Below, one piece after another: positions 36,906-47,552 of a stretch of DNA of 64,000 nucleotides. The stretch spans positions 16,083,598 through 16,147,597 of the forward strand of contig NC_135560.1 in the NCBI RefSeq assembly GCF_964340395.1, in the 5' to 3' direction. Source of the DNA: Glandiceps talaboti (lineage: Eukaryota > Hemichordata > Enteropneusta > Spengelidae). Within the stretch, counting starts at the first letter, position 1, and each line of letters begins with the position of its first letter. The notes beneath the pieces were generated by a model that made no database searches, was not told the DNA's origin, and was given only the letters and a program-made list of their open reading frames with translations. A program made the position numbers and the translations under genes.

Positions 36906-38498
36906 AAACGAAAACATTTCTAGTATAGTAATAGGGTATTGGACTGGAATGAACTCAAGTATTGGTAATACATGAAGCTTAATTTGATATGAAATATTTT
37001 TTAAAAGCACTCATTTTATTAATTTATTTTTTATGTCTACAATATGTTTTTCATATCTTGCATCTACAGCATCAGTATTTCAAAAGTTCAATAGTGCATT
37101 ATTTATATAGTTGGTGCTCTCCCTGACATTTATGTTGTAATTTCTTCCTGATTATCTGTGAAAAAGAACCAGAATTATTATTTAGCAATGGGGGCAAGCT
37201 GAAAGTTTGCTGCAAATTGTAAATTCAATTACATCAAGTAATACCAGCAGCTGCGCAATTTGTAGATGACGTGAGAAATCCTGACTAGGGTCAGGACAGA
37301 TCTGTCAGTCGAAATCTCAACTCATCATTCCCCGTAATACGATTTCCAACGTGTGAAATTTCTCACTTCAAAATATCTTAAATTCTTAATGACAAATGTG
37401 TCAGATCCTTCAAAATACATGTATAATATAGGACATTCAATGTCACATCTGTCAATTTAGTAATATAAATCACTGGCAAAATATTCAAAAAGGAAACATT
37501 GAGTAATGTTTCATTAATTGTATTTATGCTCAATGGGTATGGATTGGTCGGTTTGCTGGTAACATTATTTCTCTGATCAGTAGAGTATCTACTAAGGCTC
37601 AGCTGTGGGTCAGCTTGATAAATTGCTTTAGGAATTTTCATAATTCCAAGTCTACCTTGTGAAGGGAGGAAGGCAGACAAAGGATAGTGTTTGTGCAATC
37701 GTGGTGCAATCAACCCGCTATTTGTACTGTTTGTCGTATGTAATTTGCTTGATCAAACAAGGGGGATCTGATGAACCAGAGGTGTGTTTAGTGATTTTAA
37801 GTGCCAGCATTTCTGTGAAAGTGCATGTTTCATGTGGTACAAGAATTTTATATCATCGTTAATGGATTTTTCAAATAGATTTCAGACACATACTCGCATA
37901 ACTAGTATTTACAATTGCTATAGTTAGAAGCACATGTAATATCTCTCATTTTTGGCACAAATTCGAGTGACACATTATAAAGCAAATATGTTAACTTTCC
38001 ACATGTTAGCGTATTCATTTTCATGGTTTTAAAACTCTGCTATATCACTATATGATGCAAATATGATCACGTACACTAACTTAGTGACTAAAGGGAGAAA
38101 ACATATCATCCACTTATTTGTAGAGCTGGAACGTGCAGCAGCAAATTGATCATGTTCTAAATACCGTTAATCCACATGATAAGAATAGTACAGCCTAACG
38201 TTTTCCCAGAAACTTTTGCAACAATATCGACAAAAGAACTTTCAGTATGGAGTTGCATTTACCTGGGATCCCTGAAAATAATCTACAAGCCGTAAAACCT
38301 ATTTTTTTTTTGTGATATTTGCTTCAAATGAGAATTTAAATGGAGCATCAACAGAAACTGAATGTGAATTAATCATTAGGCTCCCCTGTCAATCATTCAT
38401 AGGTGAGCTCATTTCTGTAGATTGTTCTCACTTTGTGTGATAGAATGTTGTCAATTAGTGTGATCCTGTTGTTTGTGTAATGGTGCACAGGTTTCTAA
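36906..38498. other. No gene seen
   Basis: The 111-codon minus-strand frame at 37378-37713 has no motif and ordinary composition. Confidence 0.45.
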
Positions 38499-38514
38499 GG
38501 GGGGGGGGGGGGGG
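38499..38514. repeat. G16 homopolymer
   Basis: Sixteen consecutive G. Other G runs occur at 40859-40879, 41330-41339 and 53044-53061, and a C run at 56988-56999. Confidence 0.95.
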
Positions 38515-38707
38515 AGCTAGTAAGTTTAACAGCAAATATTGAGGTAAATGCCTAAGTTGTAAAATCATAACTGTAGATTTGTTCACTGACAAATACATTG
38601 GATATTCATGATTTTTCTGGAAAAACATCTTTTACAAATGAACAGTTTCATTTTAATTTAAGTACAATGGAGCTGAAACTTAAAGATTCAGGAAGGCTTT
38701 TAGAATG

Positions 38708-38881
38708 GCTATGTGTGTACATGTATGCATACATGTGTGTGTGTGCGCGCACGCATGCGCGCGTGTACACATGTATGTATGCATGCATGCACGCACGTGT
38801 GCACACTCATGTTTGTGTGTGCATGCATGTATATACATGCAAGTGGGGGATGTGCACACACACATGCACACATACACATAC
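38708..38881. repeat. Alternating purine-pyrimidine tract (Z-DNA-prone), self-complementary
   Basis: About 170 bp of TG/CA/CG/TA alternation with GCGCGCACGCATGCGCGCGT at 38745-38764 and several GCATGC and TACATGTA palindromes. Open frames on both strands here encode Cys/His/Met/Tyr/Val repeats and arise from the tract. Confidence 0.9.
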
Positions 38882-38887
38882 AAGTCT

Positions 38888-39045
38888 GTGTTTTTGCCAA
38901 GGTTTGGGAACCTGCTAACAGAAAAGAGGGAAATCTGGTAAAGCTGCCATAGTTTCCCCATACATTATACAATAATATTGGTTGAGAACCGTGGTAAGAT
39001 AATTGGGGAACTCAGGTAGATTTTACCAACTAATAACAAGAACAT
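38888..39045 (+). repeat. Dispersed repeat family A, copy 4
   Basis: TTTTTGCCAAGGTTTGGGAA, CCTGCTAACAGAAAAGAGGG, AAATCTGGTAAAGCTG, then GAACCGTGGTAAGATAATTG and GGGAACTCAGGTAGATTTTA, CCAACTAATAAC. Confidence 0.7.
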
Positions 39046-39425
39046 TGCACGTACAACATGTTCATGTACATGCATGCATGCCTGGTGTACATTACTGTGA
39101 AACAAATTTTGATGAAGTATAAAGCATTGTACAGTTCCTTTGGAAACTTCAAAGTCTGGTCCCAGTTACAATAGTTTCATTGAAATGTGTTCAATATGGC
39201 TGCCTGTCCTCAATATGAACTCTTGCATGTTTGGTGTTAGAAACTGTGAACTTTTATTCAATCTCTACAAATTCCACACACAGTGTATGTTTTGAAAAGA
39301 AGAGTCTGGCATTTAGGGATTTCAGATGCCCCAGTTATCTTTGTAATCAAGCTGCACGAAAATGAAATATTCAATTATTTATAAGTTTTATTTTTCTATA
39401 CTTCAGATTATGTGATCTGTACTTT

Positions 39426-39490
39426 TAGTGTTTTTGCTAAGGTTGGGGAACTTCAGTAAATAGAGTGGGAATTCTAGCAAAAGTTGCACA
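39426..39490 (+). repeat. Dispersed repeat family A, copy 5 (partial)
   Basis: GTGTTTTTGCTAAGGTTGGG, GAACTTCAGTAAATAGAGTG and GGAATTCTAGCAAAAGTTGC match only the first half of the family. Confidence 0.6.
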
Positions 39491-39569
39491 CTGAACTTTT
39501 GATGTTGCCCATTACATGCTAGCCTAGTACTGAACACTGATATTTCCAAATTTGAATACATAACTTAGG

Positions 39570-39785
39570 GTTGATACATTATTGGTAATCTTCTGATAGA
39601 TTATCAGTTTAAAAATGTTACATTATCTGTAAATTTTTAGAACAGTATTGGTTTACAAAAGTTACTACAGTATTGGTCAATTGATACTGTATTGGGTAAT
39701 TTAGATACATTATAATCAGTAAATTTTTACTACATATCAGGTTGATATATTATCGGTTAGTTATTACATTATCAGTTGTAACAGA
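39570..39785. repeat. Cryptically repetitive stretch
   Basis: Variants of TACATTATCAGTnA, CAGTATTGGTnAnTT and GTAAATTTTTA recur irregularly about every 20-45 bp. It looks like a decayed short-unit tandem repeat. Confidence 0.5.
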
Positions 39786-40496
39786 CCCTTTTCTCTTGGT
39801 TGATAGCAACCATGTCCCTTCAACACTCACTCAGACATTTGAATTCAATGTTTTACTCCTATGAAGCGTCAGCCAACAAACTGACTGCAAATTCCTACTG
39901 GATTTTAAATATAGCCGCTGTGTCAGATTACCTCAGTGGTGATCTAAATCAATGAAAATAATGGAGCTATGCAACGTAAAGTTAGTTAGAAACACAATGG
40001 GACAAACACAGGGATTGATTTTATGATGGACTTGATACATATTATGATGGAGCTGTTATGTGAAATCATAATCTAATTTCAGAACTGTTGAGCAAATACC
40101 TAAGCAGATTTTGGGCGGCCATAGAGGAAATCAACCAAGTGAAGGATTGAGGCTACTTTAATACATGCCTTGTACCTTAATTATGATTGGTGGTCCTGGT
40201 ATAATAGTTGGGAAACAAGAAATGTTACCTATGGTAATATAACCCTTAACGGAAAACATTCAGACCACCTTTAACAAAAAGATTCAGCTGCATGAAATTC
40301 AGTATTTGACAACCACATGTATACTTATATGGATACATTTAAGTGAATAATTCAGATGTAAAATCATCCAGTTAATGGTGATACTAACAATATCAAATAT
40401 TGAGTAATATTTGCAAACTTCTTTTATTAAGAACCGTTCATACATCAGCTGGTGTTGCAGCTGCATATAACAATTCTTTTCTCCTTGTGTAGTTTA
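39786..40496. other. No gene seen
   Basis: Unremarkable. Confidence 0.4.
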
Positions 40497-41100
40497 TATG
40501 AATCAATGAATTCCATGTAACAGATACATGGACATGCCAAGTACTTGGAACACAAAATACTATTGCCCCAATATTGCCGTTCAGGCATGCATATCCGTCT
40601 GTAGTTTGCTCGATGTTAGTAGGGCAGATACATGTGCTGATGCAAACTCCCACAGTGGAGCTGTAATATTTTAGTGTGTCTTGGTGTTTGTATGTAACAC
40701 ATACACGAAGATCATGACATCTATGCGACGTACTTGGAATGCAAATATATTATTGTCCAAATATTGCTGTTTGGGCCGGGCGTGAGAGGCCATCGGTAAT
40801 CTGCCTGCTTTGAGAAGGGTAGCTAATACCTTGATAAATAGGCACAGATGCCCGTAATGGGGGGGTGGGGGGGGGGGGGTGATATGTTAGTGAGTTTTGT
40901 AGGTAACATATAATATAAATGTTCATGCGAAGTATTTTCAATGCAAATATATGTTACTGTACCAATATGGTCGTTTTTGGCATCAGGGTCGGCTGGTAAT
41001 CTGCCTGATTTGAGGAGGGCAGATAACTGATCTGAAGGCACAAATGTCCATTTTGGGGTTGTTACATTTCTAGTGAGATTGGGTAACTTTAATGTGTGAA
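40497..41100. repeat. Degenerate tandem repeat, ~190-200-bp unit, three copies
   Basis: GTACTTGGAA (40541), GTACTTGGAATGCAAATATA (40730) and GTATTTTCAATGCAAATATA (40932) mark equivalent points, periods 189 and 202. Each is followed by an ATTG..CCAATATTGnCGTTnnGGC block, TCnGTAATCTGCCTG or its variant, GGGCAGATA and GTnnCAnATGnC. The unit then passes a G-rich spot and TTAGTGAG/TAGTGAG. The longer third period is due partly to a G run in unit 2. Minus-strand frames through it are not conserved between units. Confidence 0.75.
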
Positions 41101-42899
41101 CTGACATAGAAATCTATGACTCACTGAATACCATAGGGAATGTAAAAAGACGAATGCAACATAGCCGTGTCATGAAGTGACAGTCTCAATGGACCTGTGT
41201 AGGTGAAAGTAGGGAGAGAGGGTGGGAGTGGTTACATTTAGATGTGTCCTAAGAGGTACGATCATTATCGAAAATAGCTAGGCAGAAGATCCAATGGGGA
41301 TAGAGGGTATGTGTGTGTGTGTGTGGGATGGGGGGGGGGATGTCACTGGTGTAGATGAAGGCAGGTAAGGAGGACTCTGTGTACATGTACATATGCCCTC
41401 ATAAAAATTGCAAGGCAGGAGATCTAGTGGAGAAAGGGGAGAAATTAGACACTTTGTCACAAGAATGAACACACAATACCCCGAAAAAGTTAAAGAACAG
41501 TTACCATGGCAACCCATCATTGCTTTATCTTTGCAGTTGCTCATTTCAGTAAATTGGCAGTTACATGCACACGTCTGTAAATTCAGCAGTGTTATTTTGA
41601 TGACATGACCAAACAAGAGAAAGCACCATGTAATAATTCTAATCTTTTCTACTAGTAGCGTAGCTTGCTATTTCTTATCTTTAAACGACCCGCAGCAGTA
41701 TCGGCAAAAAGCCAGGTTGGCTAGAAAGAATTTCATATTACAATTATTAAACTATAATGCAGTGCCTGTAGCACATTGTTGTTGTCAAATAGGTCTTAAA
41801 ATTTCCATATCATGAACTTTTAATAATCGATAAAAGCAATTTTCCGACGTTCAGAAATGTGTCTTTCATCATATATATGATTATATGAAAATAAACAGTT
41901 GAATGAGAATGTTAAAAAAAGGAAAACGGGAATTATAGATTTTATTATTGAATAAGTTTCTTCAACAATTGTTGATTTTCAATGATCAGCGATGTAATCT
42001 GGTTTTGGAATTCAAATCTGCATTGTTAATGAGATTATAGTAAATGGTGTAGTTTGTTGAAGACCGGTTTGTGTTTGTCTTCACTGTGAGCCATGACAGA
42101 GTGACATTTCTCTCACAGAATGTTTATTTTGCAGATTTCAACTGTCCAGCATTCTATTTCTAGATACCATAAGCTATGTAAACGTACATCTTATCCAGTG
42201 CTAGTGTACTTCAAAGATGTGGTTCAAGCGTCTAGCACCAAACATTCATGTATAAAATCTGGGCACAAATGCTTGTATAAAAATGTATAAGGACTCTGAT
42301 CCTTACTTCGAGGATTATGTCCTTTTGAAATGATTCCATTACTCTCCCTATCAATGAATGACAAACATTTTTGTCGCGAGTTAAAATGATAAAAACTAGA
42401 CATTTTTGTGAGTGACATGTCCTGATGTAAGGATACTTTGTGTAAGGGATTATTAAATTTTGGTGTCACAATTGCTGTGTGTCAGTGGCACATCAGATTG
42501 CTTTAGCAGCACACTGCTTGAGAGTCACCACATCATATTAGGGATCTGGACACCAAATTTTAGCATTTCACGAGAAAAAGGACTGTTCATTTTGTTTAGT
42601 TCTTCAGTTTCTAATAAATTACAAGTTAAACAAGGGGTCATGTCACTTTGAATCAAAAGAGAAGCAGTGATAAAACCTTTATGTTGCAAATATTTTCCGA
42701 CTGAATTAGGAAAAAGTATTGGGGAATATTAAGACTATACCTATGCAAGCTTGACTTCAGAAGAAGTAGGGGAAAAAATGTGATTTTGAAAACTGAGAAC
42801 AACAACTTTGGAAAATAGAGAACCAGTGCTTTGTTTTGGTGTAGAAGAAATAGAAAATAAATCTTGTGTTTTCTGTTCAAACATGTACAATTACAATGT
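41101..42899. other. No gene seen
   Basis: (GT)n plus a G run at 41310-41339. The 112-codon minus frame at 41278-41616 passes through these simple repeats and is discounted. Confidence 0.45.
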
Positions 42900-43260
42900 A
42901 GATATTATTCCCCGATGTTTTTCTTCACTCATCTGAGGAAAATATGAGTGACCCAATGTGACTTGTCACTATGAGTTGAAGATGAGAAGTGACAAAACCC
43001 TGAGGTTACTTTCCAGTGGCATGAAAAAAAAAATTGGGGAATAATTATATGACTTTTAAAACTGTTGCAAACATAATTAATGAAAAATTTGGAAAAATAT
43101 TGGTGATTTTGAATGTTTGACACCATATATGATCATTGCAGAACCAATAACATAGATGCATGTTGCCATAACATAGAACAACAAGGGTATAAATCATACA
43201 TTTTTTGTTTGAATGTGTTGAACTTGTCTTGCGTGTGGTATAACTTCAGTTACCTGTTTA
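42900..43260 (+). repeat. Dispersed repeat family C, copy 2
   Basis: AGATATTATTCCCCGATGTT at the left edge, GAGTGACCCAATGTGACTTG, TCACTATGAGTTGA, GTGACAAAACCC, ATTGGTGATTTTGAATGTTT, ACATAGAACAACAAGGGTAT and ACATTTTTTGTTTGAA. The best full-length member in the window. Related to 34650-34960 and 63770-64000. Confidence 0.7.
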
Positions 43261-44722
43261 CCATTTGCTATTTTTAAACCAAAATTTATTTGAGTTGATA
43301 ATCACTATATGAGCGTACATGTTTATATGAAGTTAATTAAGTACTTGATTGTATAAAGTTTAGAAGTACTGGATATTCTGTAACAAGATTTTAGCAGTCT
43401 TGAATAAATACACTTAATGTAAATGCTATAATTTGCAGCTCAGGGACAATTCCAGGCACTGCTACATTTGTATGCACCAAGTCCAGGCTTCCTCTAGTCT
43501 CCACACTCCATCAAATTCCATACAAATTAGGTCTAACCAAGAGAGTAATGATTTTATTCTTCCCCTTGACAAAATTGATAAAATTTAGAGAAAAAAGTTG
43601 TCACAGTTTACAGCCTCGGTGGCTTTGTCTGTCTGAGAAATGATTACCTCTCAAAGTAGATTTCTACAAGATTAAAAAGTGTATCCACTGCAATTACAGA
43701 CGTGCCAGTGATGTGACGTTGAATAGACTCCGTGAGAGAACGGTGTTCACTGATGTGGCAAAAGAGAGATTTTCCACAATATTGAATTTTGTTTGTAAAG
43801 GGAAGATAGCTGATTCTGTACTTATTAATTTATATTTGCAATTCAATTGAGGAGTGCTTTGCTGTATTCAATGATATGAATATGGAGTGCTCTCAAGCTA
43901 GAATTCAATTTGCTCCTCTCACAAGAACTGATTACTAACAATTTGTTAAAGATACATACGATACCACTTCACTTTACGTCATGAAATAGACCTAGGTATG
44001 TTCTGTTAAATAATATGATAACATGCCATTCAGTTTTACAGGCAGAATGGGGGTGGGGGTGGGGTGTTAAGTTTATTGTACCTCTAGGGCTACATATTAC
44101 AACATTCTCCCCGGACAGTATACAGTATATATGGTTCCACTTGGTCTTGATCGGTTCTTCAAAATTATATCATTTCATTAACATAACAATATATACTGTT
44201 AATTTTGAGTAGTTGGTTCCATATGGTGATTTCTTGAATAAAGTTTGATTAACATAGTTACATCGTGTTCCCACTAGTATACTACAACTTTGTGATAATT
44301 CTAAGGTGAGAACCCAGTTCCTGCATCTCTATGTTAAAAGTGGCAAGTCAGAAACCATTGGATGACATCATTGAGAGTGTAGGGAATTATTCTTTTGTTT
44401 TCAACATCTGAATGGAATTTCTCTTGCTGTGCTGCAAGGTATTATCTCACCTCAAACTAGTTTATGGTTGAGTGAGGGTAGCTCTTCAAGATACAAACAT
44501 CAAATTGTTTTGGGGGTAAAAAAAACCCTCTTCTCTACAGGGCGCCCTAAATAATAAGTGTTTGTCAGATGATTGTGAATATTTATTTAGACAGAATAGA
44601 ACAATGTCTGATCATGTATTCAAATGGTAATAAATAATCATGTTAAACTGGGATGTAGGTACGAGACTGTTTGCGGCATAAACAACCATTGTCTATCATT
44701 TTGTTAGCTACTTCACTATTCA
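43261..44722. other. No gene seen
   Basis: A GGGGGTGGGGGTGGGG cluster at 44048-44064 could form a G-quadruplex. Otherwise nothing recognised. Confidence 0.45.
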
Positions 44723-45055
44723 ATGTGTGTGTATGTCTGTCTGTCTGTCTATCTGTCTGTCTGTATGTATGTATGTATGTATGTATGTATGTATGTATGT
44801 ATGTATGTATGTATGTTTGTGTGTGTATATGTATGTATATATGTATGTATGTATGCATGTATGTCTGTGTGTGTGTCTGTATGTCTGTGTGTCTGTATGT
44901 ATGTATGTATGTATGTATGTATGTATGTATGTATGTATGTATGTATGTATGTATGTATGTATGTACATGTATGTCTGTCTGTTTGTCCATGGATGTATTA
45001 AAATACGTCTGTCTGTATCTCTATCTCTCTATGAGTGTGTGTGTGTGTGTGTGTG

Positions 45056-45092
<37 letters not shown>

Positions 45093-45125
45093 CTGTCTGT
45101 TTGTCTGTCTGTCTGTTTGTCTGTC

Positions 45126-45174
<49 letters not shown>

Positions 45175-45183
45175 GTCTGTTTA
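44723..45183. repeat. Compound (TGTA/TGTC/TG)n microsatellite, ~460 bp
   Basis: Blocks of TGTC, TGTA, TG and interrupted CTGTCTCTGT repeats. Six long open frames on both strands (up to 172 codons of Cys-Val-Ser-Leu or Thr-His-Ile-Tyr) are entirely due to tetranucleotide periodicity. Confidence 0.97.
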
Positions 45184-47179
45184 TATTAGCCGTTGGATAT
45201 GTATACTTGTATGTGCACACATTTTTGAGTCAATGAAAGAGATGGTCAAAATAAGTGAAAAACATGTTGAGTATTGAAACAATGAAAGAATCACTAACAG
45301 AGTTGACATGCATGATTAAAAGCTGTTGTTGGTCTTTGTTTTTCAGCAGTGGTTACATTTGTAATCTCACTTGAATAATTATACAATTGGTAGCAACTAT
45401 TGATTCAGAAATGAAAATTCAGCTTTGATAGACCTGTACATGCGTAGATTATTTTAATACTGACTGCATCATAATTACAAATTAACAGAGCTTAAGATTA
45501 TGTGTGTGAATATTAGATGTAATCGAAATAACTAGCCGAGCATGACAAATTACTTTGCAGTGTGTCTACAACAAAAGACAAATGTCCCAGTTTGAACTCT
45601 GTATGCAGACAGTTCACTAGTCAGTTTTAAAAATGTGTCAAAGAATCTTTTGGTGGTATTATACATTGAAGCTAAGCTTCTCACGTGATGTCATTGAAGT
45701 GTTGTGGCATATTGTTGCCTATCAGCTGTCTTTTCATAGATAATCGTAGGGATTGGCATATTCCTAAAATCATTTCACAGCTGACGCTATGAGAGTATTA
45801 CTGTCACTGACAGTCTAGAGACGTTTCTTTTGTTGGTGTTGCTGGTCATACTTTTTGTTTGCAAAACCACTGAAGCATTAATTTTCATGTCAGTCTTTAT
45901 AGATAACTTCAATATCGCATCAGTGGTTGCTTGTCGCATTTTCACTATTGATTCATGCACATAGAAATATATAATCACTTTGTAAGTTTTATGTATTAGA
46001 TTCTCTGAATGTAACACATCAATGAGTCAGTCACTGTATTATCAAATTTTGGGAATGTTTACAATATTGAAACTTAGATTCTGTAATTAACTAGTAAACG
46101 GAGTCATATTTGACATAATAAATAAAAACAATAGTGTGACATGATAAAAAAAGTCTGTCAAAAAAAACTTAATCTTTTTCCTCAAAACTTCATCAAATAT
46201 ATGAATTGACAAACTAACAAATCATTAAACTATTCCTGTGTACAATATTACTGTGTACAATTGAATAATTAAAACCAGATAACTTTCTGAAAACCTGTGT
46301 AGGGTTTCTGTGAAAAGTATTAACCAAAACGTTACCCCACACAGATACGAACAGTATGGAACATCACAGAAAACAGAAAAAAACAAGTGACATTTAACAG
46401 GAGAGGGATGGCAAATTAAAATCACTGATAATCGCATTCCCTCTGGCACAAAACTGACAGGTCTTTGCCCCGATATCAAGATTATCTTTCAGATCTGAGG
46501 TGATTAAATTCCCTAGATATTTGTACACACTAGCATAAGGATATTTAGTAGATGTGTTGTAGGAAAATCAGAGTTTGAATTCTTGAACAGTATCAAGTTA
46601 TTATTAATTGCATCAACATTGATATTTATTAGATGATGTACAAGAATGAAATGAGAATTAGTATTTGTATCAAGTGAAACCACTCAGATTTATTAAACAA
46701 TGAAACATAATATGCCTGTGTATAAAGGTTGTTAATTCAGATGACTGTGTATATGGATGGAAAGATGTAACAATATATTGGGTAGATAAAAGTAGTAATA
46801 TGGATTAGACATTTTGGATGTGTATTTAATAAAACAACTTTTTAATAATGTATGTTTACTATAATATATGCTTACTATGTAAACATAACTTGTACATCAG
46901 TCCAGTCTGTGCATGTGTCAGTCACTTACACCATAAATTTGTATTGAAACATCACTGCAGGAATACGGTAAGGTTCGCTAAAGACTTATTGTCGTTAAAA
47001 AAAAATAAACACAAAAAGAAATAGTGACTAAAATGCCTGCATGTACATGAATATAATGTACAAGTCTGGTAATAGTAAAAATTAGTCTTTGAGAACTAGC
47101 TGAAGACTGTAAAATTGCAAAATGTTCTAGTAGTGACATGAAAATATCTAGGTTTACAGTAGGTTGATTACATGTGTTA
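45184..47179. other. No gene seen
   Basis: AT-rich sequence without recognised elements. Confidence 0.45.
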
Positions 47180-47552
47180 TTTGTGATTGGCAGTACTATG
47201 TATTATGGTAATCAAGCTTTTTCAATCTCTACCCCTTGTCTATGGAATGCCTTGCCATCACTGATCCGAGCTGCTTCATCATTCAACCAGTTTGAAAACT
47301 TACCTTTTTAAGTCGTTTTATAACCAGTCATTTTATACATTTAACCTTTTCACATGTGAACCTTTGTACTAGTATGTTTCTAATATTCGGACATTTTTAA
47401 ATTGTTTTAACAGTTTTATTTTAAAATAGTGTATTTTTGTTGTCTTGTATGTTAGTTTGTGTTTTTCAAATCAGTTGTACAGCGCATTGAGATTATTTTT
47501 AATGCAATGCGTTTTATAAGAATTAAAGGTTGTGATTATGATTATAATCTTG
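47180..47552 (+). mobile_element. 5'-truncated LINE: RT-ORF C-terminus plus 3' UTR
   Basis: The end of a non-LTR retrotransposon polyprotein frame (to 47311) is followed by about 240 bp of AT-rich 3' UTR. This ends TTGTACAGCGCATTGAGATT..ATGCAATGCGTTTTATAAGA..ATTAAAGGTTGTGATTATG. The GCGC..ATGCGTTTTATAAnAAT order is the usual 3' terminal box of such elements in aquatic animals, and the ATTATG-like repeats are the tail. Most of the element is missing, as expected from incomplete target-primed reverse transcription. The clade (CR1/L2/Jockey-like) cannot be fixed from this fragment. Confidence 0.8.
47192..47311 (+). pseudogene. C-terminal fragment of non-LTR reverse transcriptase polyprotein
   Basis: In one frame, 47204-47308 reads YGNQAFSIS followed by TPCLWNALPSLIRAASSFNQF and ends at a TAA at 47309-47311. 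The pattern YGxxAFS..xLWNALPxxIRxAxSxxxF is the well-known conserved C-terminal motif of ORF2-type proteins of many animal non-LTR retrotransposons (after the reverse-transcriptase domain). The usual following FKxxLKxxLF is shortened here to a stop after NLPF. The polymerase domain itself is absent, so it encodes no active enzyme. Confidence 0.8.

Noticed and set aside
36664-37010. Phe-rich (+) and Lys-rich (-) frames of about 100 codons
   Set aside because: Created by T-run/A-run low-complexity sequence forming a hairpin.
44643-45277. Long Cys/Val/Ser/Leu and His/Thr/Ile/Tyr open frames on both strands (up to 172 codons)
   Set aside because: They follow the tetranucleotide repeats in all frames and both strands; no stop codon can arise in such repeats. 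The same applies to 55674-56038, 408-728, 38598-38972 and 60641-60973.
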